From: Candidatus Saccharimonadota bacterium
GTDB taxonomy: Bacteria > Patescibacteriota > Saccharimonadia > UBA4664
Length of the DNA stretch: 14,370 nt
Direction of reading: 5' to 3'
Assembly (NCBI GenBank): GCA_029237755.1
Contig: JAQZBT010000012.1
Coordinates: forward strand, 1-14,370
Each line of letters begins with the position of its first letter. Within the stretch, counting starts at the first letter, position 1. A program made the translations under genes and the position numbers. Below are positions 1 through 5,946 of this stretch, in pieces. Under the pieces are notes generated by a model that was not told the DNA's origin, did not search any database, and saw only the letters and a program-made list of their open reading frames with translations.

Positions 1-64
1 ATAACAGTTATTATACCATAAGCTTAATGAGTACGCAAGATATATGCCTATTCTAGAGACAACC

Positions 65-90
65 AAAAAAGGCCCCGTCACGGGGCCTTT
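65..90 (-). terminator. Intrinsic terminator after jag
   Basis: A perfect 10-bp inverted repeat (68-77 against 81-90, three-base loop) begins 14 bases beyond the jag stop. Read on the minus strand it is a GC-rich stem ending in TTT and followed by three more T at 67-65, which is the classical rho-independent form. It closes the rpmH-rnpA-yidC-jag transcription unit. Confidence 0.9.
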
Positions 91-103
91 CCATTGGCAA
101 TAG

Positions 104-556
104 CTACGCCGGTTTGACGACGATGTGACGGTTCTGTCCGTCACCACGAGATTCGGTCTCGATGCCCTCGATCTCGCGCAGGGTCATGTGGACGATGCGG
201 CGCTCGGCGGGGTTCATGGGCTTGAGCTCCTCTTCCTCGCCCGAGTCGATGACGCGCTTGGCGACTTCCGAGGCCAGCTCCTGCAGCGACTCCTTGCGGG
301 CCTGCTTGTAGCCGGCCACGTCTACCAGTACGCGCGGGGCTTCGGGGTCGATGCGCTTGACCATCTGGTTGAGCAGGTACTCGATCGCACGGAGGGTCTC
401 GCCGCGGTGGCCGATGAGGCGCGGAGTTGAAGGAGAGCCGGCGATGCTCAGTTCGATGCCGTCGTCGGTCTCGTCCGCGTCGGCACTAACGTTGGCGCCA
501 AAAAAAGATACGAGCTCTTCGAGTCGCTGCTTAGCGATTAAGGTGGTTTCTGTCAT
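104..556 (-). CDS. jag: Jag/KhpB-like KH-R3H RNA-binding protein
   Basis: A 150-residue cytoplasmic RNA-binding protein of the Jag/KhpB/EloR family. A KH-type domain covers about residues 33-100 with its GxxG loop as GHRG at 49-52. A C-terminal R3H domain covers about 105-150 with the R-xxx-H signature at R119/H123. The N-terminal Jag_N domain and linker found in longer Firmicute homologues are absent, so this is a short form. Family members bind RNA and influence cell elongation and division in Gram-positives; the role here is inferred. The gene lies three bases after the yidC stop, the conserved yidC-jag arrangement, and its Shine-Dalgarno (AGGAAGGG) is made by the codons for the basic tail of YidC, suggesting translational coupling. 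The ATG at 556 follows that site well, and a strong terminator follows the gene. Confidence 0.93.
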   Translation of the reverse strand: MTETTLIAKQRLEELVSFFGANVSADADETDDGIELSIAGSPSTPRLIGHRGETLRAIEYLLNQMVKRIDPEAPRVLVDVAGYKQARKESLQELASEVAKRVIDSGEEEELKPMNPAERRIVHMTLREIEGIETESRGDGQNRHIVVKPA

Positions 557-559
557 GTC

Positions 560-1477
560 TCATCCCTTCCTTTTACCCTTCTTGCCCTTGCGCTTGCCAC
601 GAGGCGCAGCAGCGGCTACCTCACGAGGCGCGTCGGCCTTAGGTGGTATGGAGAGAGTGTTGGGCGCCGGTGTGAGAGCGGGCGCCTTAGATGAGTCAGA
701 TTTAGCGGGGGCCTTTTCGGTGGCCTTGCCTTCGATTACCTTCTTGGGCTCAGGCGTGCCCTCTTCGAGTTCGCGTACGTCACGCTTCAGCACCAGGTAC
801 TGCTGCAGGATGGCTACGAGGCTGGCGGTCGCCCAGTAGAGGGGGAGAGCGGAAGGCAGGGAGAGGCCGATGAAGAAGGTCAGGGCGGGGAAGAGGTACA
901 TCATGGTGGTCATGATCTGGGCCTGCTGGTCGCCGGGCGCCTTCTTGGGGGTGATCTGCTTGGTCTGGATGAACTGGAACAGACCGGAGAGAGCAGCCAG
1001 GAGGATGCTCGATTTGGTCAGGTCAATGGCGCCAAACAGGGTGGGATGGAACTCTGCCTTGCCGGAAATGATGTCGGCAATAGCGGGGAGCTGTGCTACC
1101 CAATCGTAGGCGATCTTCTCGATGACGCCGCCTTTGACGATCTCCTGGAGCACGATGAAGAGGGCGAAGAAGATGGGCAGTTGGATCAGGAGGGGAAGGA
1201 AGGATGCAAACGGGTTGATCTCACGCTCTTTGTAGAGCTCCATGGTGAGCTGGCCCTCGAGCGTACGGTCGCCCGCAGCCTTTTCCTTGATCTTCTTGAG
1301 CTCAGGCTGCAGTTCTTGCAGGGCCTTTTGCGAGTGCAGCTGGCGGGTAACCAGCGGCCAGATGGCGAGGCGGACGATGACGGTGAGGATGATGATCGCA
1401 ACACCGAAGTCGCCGACGTAGGCGTAGATAATTGCTAAGAGGTTGAACAGCGGATGGACCAGTAGGGCGTCGAACAT
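560..1477 (-). CDS. yidC: YidC/Oxa1 family membrane protein insertase
   Basis: A 305-residue polytopic insertase placing proteins into the cytoplasmic membrane, alone or with SecYEG. It is the short form without the large periplasmic domain of proteobacterial YidC. Hydrophobic segments are seen at about 7-22, 24-43, 91-111, 155-172, 189-206 and 211-229. The conserved groove arginine is R36 in the run VIVRLAIWPLV, and a lysine-rich coiled hairpin follows at about 48-85. The NPFASFLPLLIQLPIFFAL segment at 89-107 is a YidC hallmark. The C-terminal 70 residues are a low-complexity Ala/Pro/Lys region ending in a strongly basic tail (294-305), a type of extension known to contact ribosomes in some YidC proteins. 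It lies 25 bases after rnpA; a GGAG sits 13 bases before the ATG, rather far. No yidD lies between rnpA and yidC. Confidence 0.96.
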   Translation of the reverse strand: MFDALLVHPLFNLLAIIYAYVGDFGVAIIILTVIVRLAIWPLVTRQLHSQKALQELQPELKKIKEKAAGDRTLEGQLTMELYKEREINPFASFLPLLIQLPIFFALFIVLQEIVKGGVIEKIAYDWVAQLPAIADIISGKAEFHPTLFGAIDLTKSSILLAALSGLFQFIQTKQITPKKAPGDQQAQIMTTMMYLFPALTFFIGLSLPSALPLYWATASLVAILQQYLVLKRDVRELEEGTPEPKKVIEGKATEKAPAKSDSSKAPALTPAPNTLSIPPKADAPREVAAAAPRGKRKGKKGKRKG

Positions 1478-1502
1478 TTGGGTTTGCTAGCTCCAGATTG
1501 GT

Positions 1503-1847
1503 TTATTGGGTGACGCGGGCGCGTTCGAAAGCGGTCGTTAAATGGCTGGCCAAAGCCTCGGAAGTCAGGCCACTCACATCTGTATGGACACTTACAACTA
1601 TATCGTAACCGGCTCTCAGTGTCGTCCAGCGGCGCTCGATTTCGCCGCTGATGCGACGGCGGATGCGGTTGCGGACGACGGCCTTCTTGGAGACCTTCTT
1701 GCCCACCACAACTACGACCCGAGGGGTCGGGCGGCCGGAGGCGAGCGCCTTCACGGACAAAACCCCGCCGGCGCCACCATATGTCCCCTTCTTATAGACG
1801 CGGGCAATGTCTGTGGCTTGACGGAGTCGGTTTGGGCGGGCGAGCAT
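1503..1847 (-). CDS. rnpA: Ribonuclease P protein component
   Basis: A 114-residue basic protein, the normal size for the protein subunit of RNase P, which assists the RnpB RNA in trimming the 5' end of pre-tRNA. The family signature is present as the basic helix KKVSKKAVVRNRIRRRI at 50-66, containing the RNR motif. The N-terminus (RLRQATDIARVYKKG) and the C-terminal YDIVVSVHTD strand also fit the family. The start ATG at 1847 is preceded by a good Shine-Dalgarno (AAGGGGG). The gene follows rpmH by 22 bases in the same direction, the nearly universal rpmH-rnpA pair, and is probably transcribed from the rpmH promoter. The RnpB RNA gene is not visible in this window. Confidence 0.96.
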   Translation of the reverse strand: MLARPNRLRQATDIARVYKKGTYGGAGGVLSVKALASGRPTPRVVVVVGKKVSKKAVVRNRIRRRISGEIERRWTTLRAGYDIVVSVHTDVSGLTSEALASHLTTAFERARVTQ

Positions 1848-1869
1848 GGGTCCCCCTTACAGTCGCAAA

Positions 1870-2007
1870 TTAAATAGCGACGCGGGTGCGGCCCTTGAGG
1901 CGGCGGCGCTTGAGCACAATGCGGCCGGCGCGGGTGGCCATGCGGGACATGAACCCGTGTACGCGCTGACGGCGGCGCTTCTTCGGCTGGTACGTTCGCT
2001 TCGACAT
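1870..2007 (-). CDS. rpmH: 50S ribosomal protein L34
   Basis: A 45-residue, extremely basic protein found by reading the minus strand from the ATG at 2007 to a TAA at 1870-1872. It begins MSKRTYQPKKRRRQRVHGF and continues MSRMATRAGR, the characteristic L34 sequence including the HGF-MxxR-GR motif. It is a structural protein of the large ribosomal subunit. It is the first gene of the leftward rpmH-rnpA-yidC-jag unit and defines the left side of the rpmH-dnaA origin spacer. There is no Shine-Dalgarno before the ATG (the preceding bases are GTATCGAACGTT on the minus strand), and the predicted transcription start is only 0 to 4 bases upstream, so the message is probably leaderless. Confidence 0.97.
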   Translation of the reverse strand: MSKRTYQPKKRRRQRVHGFMSRMATRAGRIVLKRRRLKGRTRVAI

Positions 2008-2017
2008 AACGTTCGAT

Positions 2018-2046
2018 ACATTACGCTATCTGGAGGCTTTAGTCAA
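2018..2046 (-). promoter_or_regulatory. Promoter of rpmH, probably near-leaderless
   Basis: On the minus strand a TTGACT -35 (2041-2046) is followed by exactly 17 bases and a TAATGT -10 (2018-2023), which keeps the important T, A and final T positions. The -10 ends 10 bases before the rpmH ATG, placing the start of transcription almost on the start codon. It matches sigma-70 spacing; the assignment is by eye. Confidence 0.65.
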
Positions 2047-2430
2047 CGCAACTAGCGGTTTGAGGGTGGCGGGGGCTGCGTTGTAGGTATGGCGGGCGAC
2101 GTAGCCAGAACACATCTCGGGAAAAGTGCTGACAGGGCGCCCTGTCCGCCGCTTTCCAAATATATGGTATAGCTGCATTTTGCGCCGGGTCGAACCCAGC
2201 ACGGCGTCTCAATCACCCCAGCATCCGGGTATCGGGCTCCGAAAGCGCGCCAAGACGCGCCAGCACCAACACCGAACACTGTGCCCCTGCCCCCAATAAT
2301 GCTCGGCTTACCCCCACGCTTTTCCCCACTTACCCAGCCACTTTTCCACTGCGTTCCTATCTTGAACAAGGCACAAACTGTGTAAAACCCAGGACCCGTT
2401 CGGTCTCCAAAAATCAACGTTGTGGAAAAG
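2047..2430. other. Putative oriC spacer with DnaA-box-like sites
   Basis: This is the non-coding part of the 472-base divergent rpmH/dnaA spacer, the classic oriC location. I see no credible gene. Sites resembling TTATCCACA, none perfect: TTACCCCCA at 2308-2316, TTTTCCCCA at 2320-2328, TTTTCCACT at 2342-2350, and on the minus strand TTTTACACA at 2379-2387 and TTTTCCACA at 2421-2429. The plus strand from about 2264 to 2350 is strikingly C-rich. A short AT-rich stretch lies at about 2153-2181 (AAATATATGG and TGCATTTT), a possible unwinding element. Two CGCGCCA copies lie 10 bases apart at 2246 and 2256. That this is the functional origin is inferred from gene order and boxes. Confidence 0.65.
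2131..2146. repeat. 16-bp perfect palindrome in origin spacer
   Basis: GACAGGGCGCCCTGTC reads identically on both strands, with 8-base arms and no loop. It lies between the rpmH promoter and the short AT-rich stretch, outside any gene. A dimeric protein site is plausible; no protein can be named. There is no adjoining T run, so it is not a normal terminator. Confidence 0.85.
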
Positions 2431-2449
2431 GCTCATGCTCGTTTATCAT
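2420..2449 (+). promoter_or_regulatory. Likely dnaA promoter overlapping a DnaA-like box
   Basis: TTGTGG (2420-2425) and TATCAT (2444-2449, five of six matches to TATAAT) are 18 bases apart. Transcription would start near 2456, giving a roughly 24-base leader carrying the AGGAG at 2463-2467. The -35 overlaps the minus-strand TTTTCCACA at 2421-2429, which would let DnaA repress its own gene, a known arrangement. The 8-mer TCAACGTT flanks the promoter at 2414-2421 and 2455-2462. Confidence 0.5.
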
Positions 2450-2479
2450 AGGTTTCAACGTTAGGAGTCGTGAGCGAAT

Positions 2480-3889
2480 ATGTCTGATGTAAAGGGGCTG
2501 TGGCAGTCTGTCCTCGGTGAACTGGAAGTAAGTGTGACGAGGGCGCACTTCGTCACCTGGCTGCGGCCTACTTACGTGGTATCCAACGAGGACGGCCACA
2601 TCGTCATTGGGGTGCCCAACATCTTCAACAAGCAATGGCTCGAAAACAAATACCACGGCGACATCAAGGCCGCACTATCGAAGCAGGACCCGAAAATTCA
2701 TACGGTTGAGTACAAAGTAGTGGGTAAGGCGGCCGACACCAAGCCTTCGCACGCTCCAACTACCGCTCACCCGGCGGCCAAGCGCTCGGAGCCGGCGCCA
2801 CAGCACAAGTCGGCCCGAGCCGAGCAGACGACCCTGCCGACATCTCCCGCAGCCAATAACAACCTCAACCCGCGCTACACCTTTGAGACATTCGTTGTTG
2901 GCTCCAGCAATGAGTTTGCCCACGCTGCCTGCCAAGCTGTAGCGAAGAGCCCCGGCACCAAGTACAATCCCCTCTTCATCTACGGTGGCGTAGGTCTCGG
3001 TAAGACCCACCTGATGCAGGCCGTCGGCAACGAGATCCTGCGCAAGGACAACACCAAGCGCATCGAGTACGTCAGTATCGAATCGTTTACCAACGAGTTC
3101 ATCGAAGCAATCCAAAAGAAGAAGAACTCCGCCTTTACCGACAAGTACCGCGGCGTCGACGTGCTGATCATCGACGACATGCAGTTTTTGGCCGGCAAGG
3201 AGAAGACTCAGGATGAGTTCTTCCATACCTTCAACGCTCTCCACCAGGGTAATAAGCAGATAATCATCTCAAGCGACAAGCCGCCACAGCAGTTACTTCA
3301 GCTGGAGGACCGGCTGCGCTCACGTTTCGCAATGGGCATCACGGTCGACATCCAACCGCCGGACCTCGAGACACGCTCCGCTATTATCCAGGCCAAGGCT
3401 ACCGGTCAGGGCATCATGCTGCCGCTCGATGTGGTGGACTTCATCGCGCGCCACGCTCAATCAAACATCCGTGAGCTTGAAGGTACGCTGACCAAGGTAT
3501 TGGCCGACTGTGAACACCGGGGCGGTGAACCCGACCTGGCGCGCGTGCAGCAACTACTCGCCGCTGAGGTGGCGAACCGTCCGAAGATCAAGCCACTGTC
3601 GCCGAAGACGATTATCGAGCGGGTAGCTTCATACTTTGACCTCCAGACGGCTGACATTACCGGCGCCAAGCGCGACAAGGAGATCGTGGTGCCGCGGCAG
3701 ATCACGATGTACCTGATGCGCCACGAGATGAATCTGAGCTTTCCGAAGATTGCGGCCGCTGTGGGCGGGCGTGATCACACCACCGCCATGCACTCGGTGA
3801 CCAAGATTGAGAAGCAGATTGATGCGGACGACAACCTGCGCAGTGACGTGCAGGCGATACGCGAGCGCCTCAACGCCGTCGCCAGCTAA
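2480..3889 (+). CDS. dnaA: Chromosomal replication initiator DnaA
   Basis: A full-length 469-residue DnaA, the AAA+ ATPase that binds DnaA boxes, melts the origin and recruits the helicase. Domain I (about 1-80) has the usual LWxxVLxxLE start for self- and partner interaction. Domain II (about 81-128) is a Pro/Ala-rich linker. Domain III carries Walker A GGVGLGKT at 169-176, Walker B VLIIDDMQF at 228-236, the sensor-1 strand QIIISSD at 260-266, the arginine-finger box EDRLRSRFAMG at 276-286 and the sensor-2 arginine R331. Domain IV has the DNA-binding signature GGRDHTTAMHSV at 429-440, so canonical boxes should be recognised. The ATG at 2480 is preceded by AGGAG 12 bases upstream; a nearer GTG at 2470 is out of frame and quickly stopped. 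The usual next gene, dnaN, is displaced by the inverted GH5 gene. Confidence 0.98.
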   Translation: MSDVKGLWQSVLGELEVSVTRAHFVTWLRPTYVVSNEDGHIVIGVPNIFNKQWLENKYHGDIKAALSKQDPKIHTVEYKVVGKAADTKPSHAPTTAHPAAKRSEPAPQHKSARAEQTTLPTSPAANNNLNPRYTFETFVVGSSNEFAHAACQAVAKSPGTKYNPLFIYGGVGLGKTHLMQAVGNEILRKDNTKRIEYVSIESFTNEFIEAIQKKKNSAFTDKYRGVDVLIIDDMQFLAGKEKTQDEFFHTFNALHQGNKQIIISSDKPPQQLLQLEDRLRSRFAMGITVDIQPPDLETRSAIIQAKATGQGIMLPLDVVDFIARHAQSNIRELEGTLTKVLADCEHRGGEPDLARVQQLLAAEVANRPKIKPLSPKTIIERVASYFDLQTADITGAKRDKEIVVPRQITMYLMRHEMNLSFPKIAAAVGGRDHTTAMHSVTKIEKQIDADDNLRSDVQAIRERLNAVAS

Positions 3890-3922
3890 AAAGCAGTCAG
3901 CCCCCAAACGGAAGCTGGTGGG

Positions 3923-5626
3923 TTACGGGTTCTTCTGCATCGCCTGCATGATGATCTTGCCGCGCTCGGTGACGTAGTTCACCGCCGCCGGGTTGTTCTT
4001 GTTCTCGTCGTGCTCGAGGCTCCAGCCGTCCCATTCGCGGAAGGCGTGGTACGTCCAGGACCAGCCATATTGCTCGTATAGATCCATGCCTTCCTGGAAC
4101 CACAGCAGGGCGTCGGCCTTGGGGGCCCAGCGGATGACGCTGAACTCGCCCACCAGGATGGGTACGTTGTACTTGAGTTGGAAGTCGCGGATGGGCTGCA
4201 TGTTGACCCGGCGCTTGGCCAGGTCCCAGGTAGTGCTCCCGGAGGTGTAGGGGTAGTTGGCGACGGCCGGCCAGCCGCCCAGTGACTGGTGCGTGAACTC
4301 GTGCGGGTTGTAGTCGTGCCAGGTGTAGACGATCCGCTCTCCTACCAGTGGTGTCAGGCCAACATACCCGCGCGGCTGGGCGTTGGGCGACGGGTCGTAG
4401 ACGATCCAGGGGGTGGAATCGATGGCGCGGATGGTGTTTACCAGCTTCTGTGCCAACGGCCGCCACTGCGACGGGACCGCGCCGTTGTTTTCGGGCTCAT
4501 TGAAGAGATCGTAGCCCCAGATGCCGACACCCTGACGGTATTTGAGCTTCTCGGCGATGCGGGTCCAGGCGTCGACAAAGTACATTTCCAGGTTTGGATC
4601 GCTCCACATGGTCGAGCGCTCGGACACAGCATAGGGGAATGGTGACTGGTGCAGGTCGACGATGACGTGGATGCCCACGGCGTTGGCGTCGGTGATGGCC
4701 TGGTCGATCTTGGTGAGGATGGTCGGCCACGCCTGATCCAGCGGCTTACCCATCTGGTTAGCCATGTCCCGCGGATGCACCTGGAGGCGGACTAGGTTGG
4801 CTTTCCAGTTTGTGCGCATGGCCTGGAAGTAACTCGGCGTGGCAGAGTTGAGCCAGGTCGACATAAACCCGCGGGCAACGGTAGGTCGTGGGCCGAGAGT
4901 GCCGGGAGGCAGCGGCGTCGGCGTGGGTGTAGGTGTGGGCGTGGCCGTCGGAGTACCGGTGATATCCACGCGGTCGGCGACTATGCCAACATTGGTCGCG
5001 GCGGCATTCTTGGTACCGGTCACCCGGACCTTCAAAGTATGAGTAGCGTTGGTCAGGGTAGGGCTGGTATACACCCCCACCTGGTTGGCCCGAGCTGAAG
5101 CATAGGTGTCGACCATGGTTTCGGTACCGCCGTCGATGGAGACGGCCATGATTCCGCCCGACTTATCGACGGTACTGAAGATTTTGATCTGAGTGCCGGT
5201 GAACTTGACCTGGTAGTAGGCTCCGGCTGACAGGGTCCAGTGTTCGTCGCCCTGATACGCCGGAGGGTCGACGTCAGGGTTCCAACTGCCCACAAATTGG
5301 AACTGGTTGAGGCCAGTGCCGGTCGTGAAGTCGTTGAGCGTGAAGGTGGAGGTGCCGGTGCCTGCAACGGGACCCCAGCTTGAGAGCAGGATGGATAGGT
5401 CCGTTACGCCGACTGTACCGTCGGTATTGATGTCGGCGGCGCCGGTTTTGCCCCAGTTGCTGAGCATGATCGACATATCCAGGACATCGACTGAGCCGTC
5501 TTTATTGATGTCAGCGGCTGGATTTTGCGCAGCGCGAGTCTGCAATATATATAGACCGGCGGAGATAAAAACTATCCCGGCCACGATGGCGGCGGCTTTC
5601 TTGAAGGGGAATCGCGACCTTAACAC
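3923..5626 (-). CDS. Membrane-anchored dockerin-like / CBM-like / GH5 cellulase-type glycosidase
   Basis: A 567-residue exported enzyme. A basic N-terminus and hydrophobic segment (about 11-28) form a signal anchor. Two dockerin-type Ca-binding repeats follow, each DxNxDGxVxxxD: D39-N41-D43-D50 and D65-N67-D69-D76, each ending near a Trp-Gly. Residues about 95-223 form a beta-rich module resembling a carbohydrate-binding/galactose-binding-like domain. A Thr-Pro linker (about 225-241) leads to a glycoside hydrolase family 5 domain (about 245-567) with the acid/base in FNEP (E377), the nucleophile in LVGEF (E494) and the conserved H437 in TWHDY. This predicts retaining endo-beta-glycosidase activity on cellulose, mannan or similar beta-glucan outside the cell; the exact substrate is unknown. 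Start is GTG at 5626 with GAGG 5 bases upstream. It lies inverted between dnaA and dnaN. N-terminal rather than C-terminal dockerin placement is unusual; no cohesin is visible. Confidence 0.93.
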   Translation of the reverse strand: MLRSRFPFKKAAAIVAGIVFISAGLYILQTRAAQNPAADINKDGSVDVLDMSIMLSNWGKTGAADINTDGTVGVTDLSILLSSWGPVAGTGTSTFTLNDFTTGTGLNQFQFVGSWNPDVDPPAYQGDEHWTLSAGAYYQVKFTGTQIKIFSTVDKSGGIMAVSIDGGTETMVDTYASARANQVGVYTSPTLTNATHTLKVRVTGTKNAAATNVGIVADRVDITGTPTATPTPTPTPTPLPPGTLGPRPTVARGFMSTWLNSATPSYFQAMRTNWKANLVRLQVHPRDMANQMGKPLDQAWPTILTKIDQAITDANAVGIHVIVDLHQSPFPYAVSERSTMWSDPNLEMYFVDAWTRIAEKLKYRQGVGIWGYDLFNEPENNGAVPSQWRPLAQKLVNTIRAIDSTPWIVYDPSPNAQPRGYVGLTPLVGERIVYTWHDYNPHEFTHQSLGGWPAVANYPYTSGSTTWDLAKRRVNMQPIRDFQLKYNVPILVGEFSVIRWAPKADALLWFQEGMDLYEQYGWSWTYHAFREWDGWSLEHDENKNNPAAVNYVTERGKIIMQAMQKNP

Positions 5627-5639
5627 TCTGCCTCAATGC

Positions 5640-5654
5640 TTATGCCAAGCATAA
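5640..5654. repeat. Short inverted repeat upstream of the GH5 gene
   Basis: TTATGC and GCATAA (6-base arms, loop CAA) form a perfect inverted repeat 13 bases before the GH5 start, in its likely promoter/leader. TTATGCC recurs in direct orientation at 5661-5667. The longer word GCTTATGC (5638-5645) has its reverse complement at 5816-5823, bracketing the DnaA-box-like cluster. It could be an operator; no regulator can be named. Confidence 0.45.
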
Positions 5655-5912
5655 CAGTTTTTATGCCCAGCCCTGGGGACAAGCGCTGGGGAAAGCCTGG
5701 GGGGCGGCTGTGTGGGAGCCAAGCATTTTCAACAGTTAGCGATAGCAGCGAGCCGGTCGTCCCCAGTTGCTTTCACCGCTGTCCCCAATCCCTCTCCCCT
5801 ACTTATCCCCCCTCAGCATAAGCGCTTTTATACAGTGCTTAAGCCAAAAACAGACTTTTACCCAACGTCCACAGGGCTTATTATGATTACGATTACCTTT
5901 TGTTTATATCTA
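5655..5912. other. dnaN upstream spacer: cluster of C-rich DnaA-box-like sites
   Basis: The 320-base divergent GH5/dnaN spacer has no credible gene. It carries sites related to TTATCCACA: TTGTCCCCA (minus, 5674-5682), CTTTCCCCA (minus, 5687-5695), CTGTCCCCA (plus, 5779-5787), TTATCCCCC (plus, 5803-5811) and TTATACAGT (plus, 5828-5836). Palindromes AAGCGCTT (5820-5827) and GCTTAAGC (5837-5844) and a tandem GATTAC pair (5885-5896) follow. An AT-rich tract (5897-5922) ends the spacer and could be a DNA-unwinding element or simply the dnaN promoter. A second origin part, or DnaA control of dnaN, is inferred. Confidence 0.5.
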
Positions 5913-5918
5913 TATAAT
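5913..5918 (+). promoter_or_regulatory. Probable dnaN -10 element
   Basis: A perfect TATAAT lies in the AT-rich tract 29 bases before the GTG start. No good -35 sits 16-18 bases upstream (the region reads CGATTAC), so an activator or a different spacing may be involved. The resulting leader of about 22 bases carries the strong Shine-Dalgarno AGGAGAGG at 5935-5942. Confidence 0.5.
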
Positions 5919-5946
5919 TAATCAGAAGGCAGACAGGAGAGGATAA

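Noticed and set aside
1..64. Promoter or small RNA in the AT-rich left edge
   Set aside because: A short ATAAC-A-GTTAT inverted repeat and TATA-like words are present, but no paired hexamers at proper spacing or gene context can be seen at the window edge.
2052..2417. Open frame of 121 codons on the minus strand in the origin spacer
   Set aside because: It has no recognisable domain, no Shine-Dalgarno, covers the box-like sites and palindrome and runs up to the rpmH promoter. Stop-free frames are expected by chance in this composition.
3890..3922. Terminator between dnaA and the GH5 gene
   Set aside because: Only short, weak pairings (4 bases) exist in this 33-base junction and no T run follows a stem on either strand.
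4914..4951. Tandem GT/GC-rich simple repeat
   Set aside because: It encodes the Thr-Pro linker of the GH5 protein and is an ordinary result of the repeated dipeptide, not a mobile or CRISPR repeat.
5390..5520. Dockerin repeats as proof of a cellulosome
   Set aside because: No cohesin or scaffoldin is visible, the protein has its own membrane anchor, and isolated dockerin-like Ca-binding repeats are common in surface proteins outside cellulosomes.
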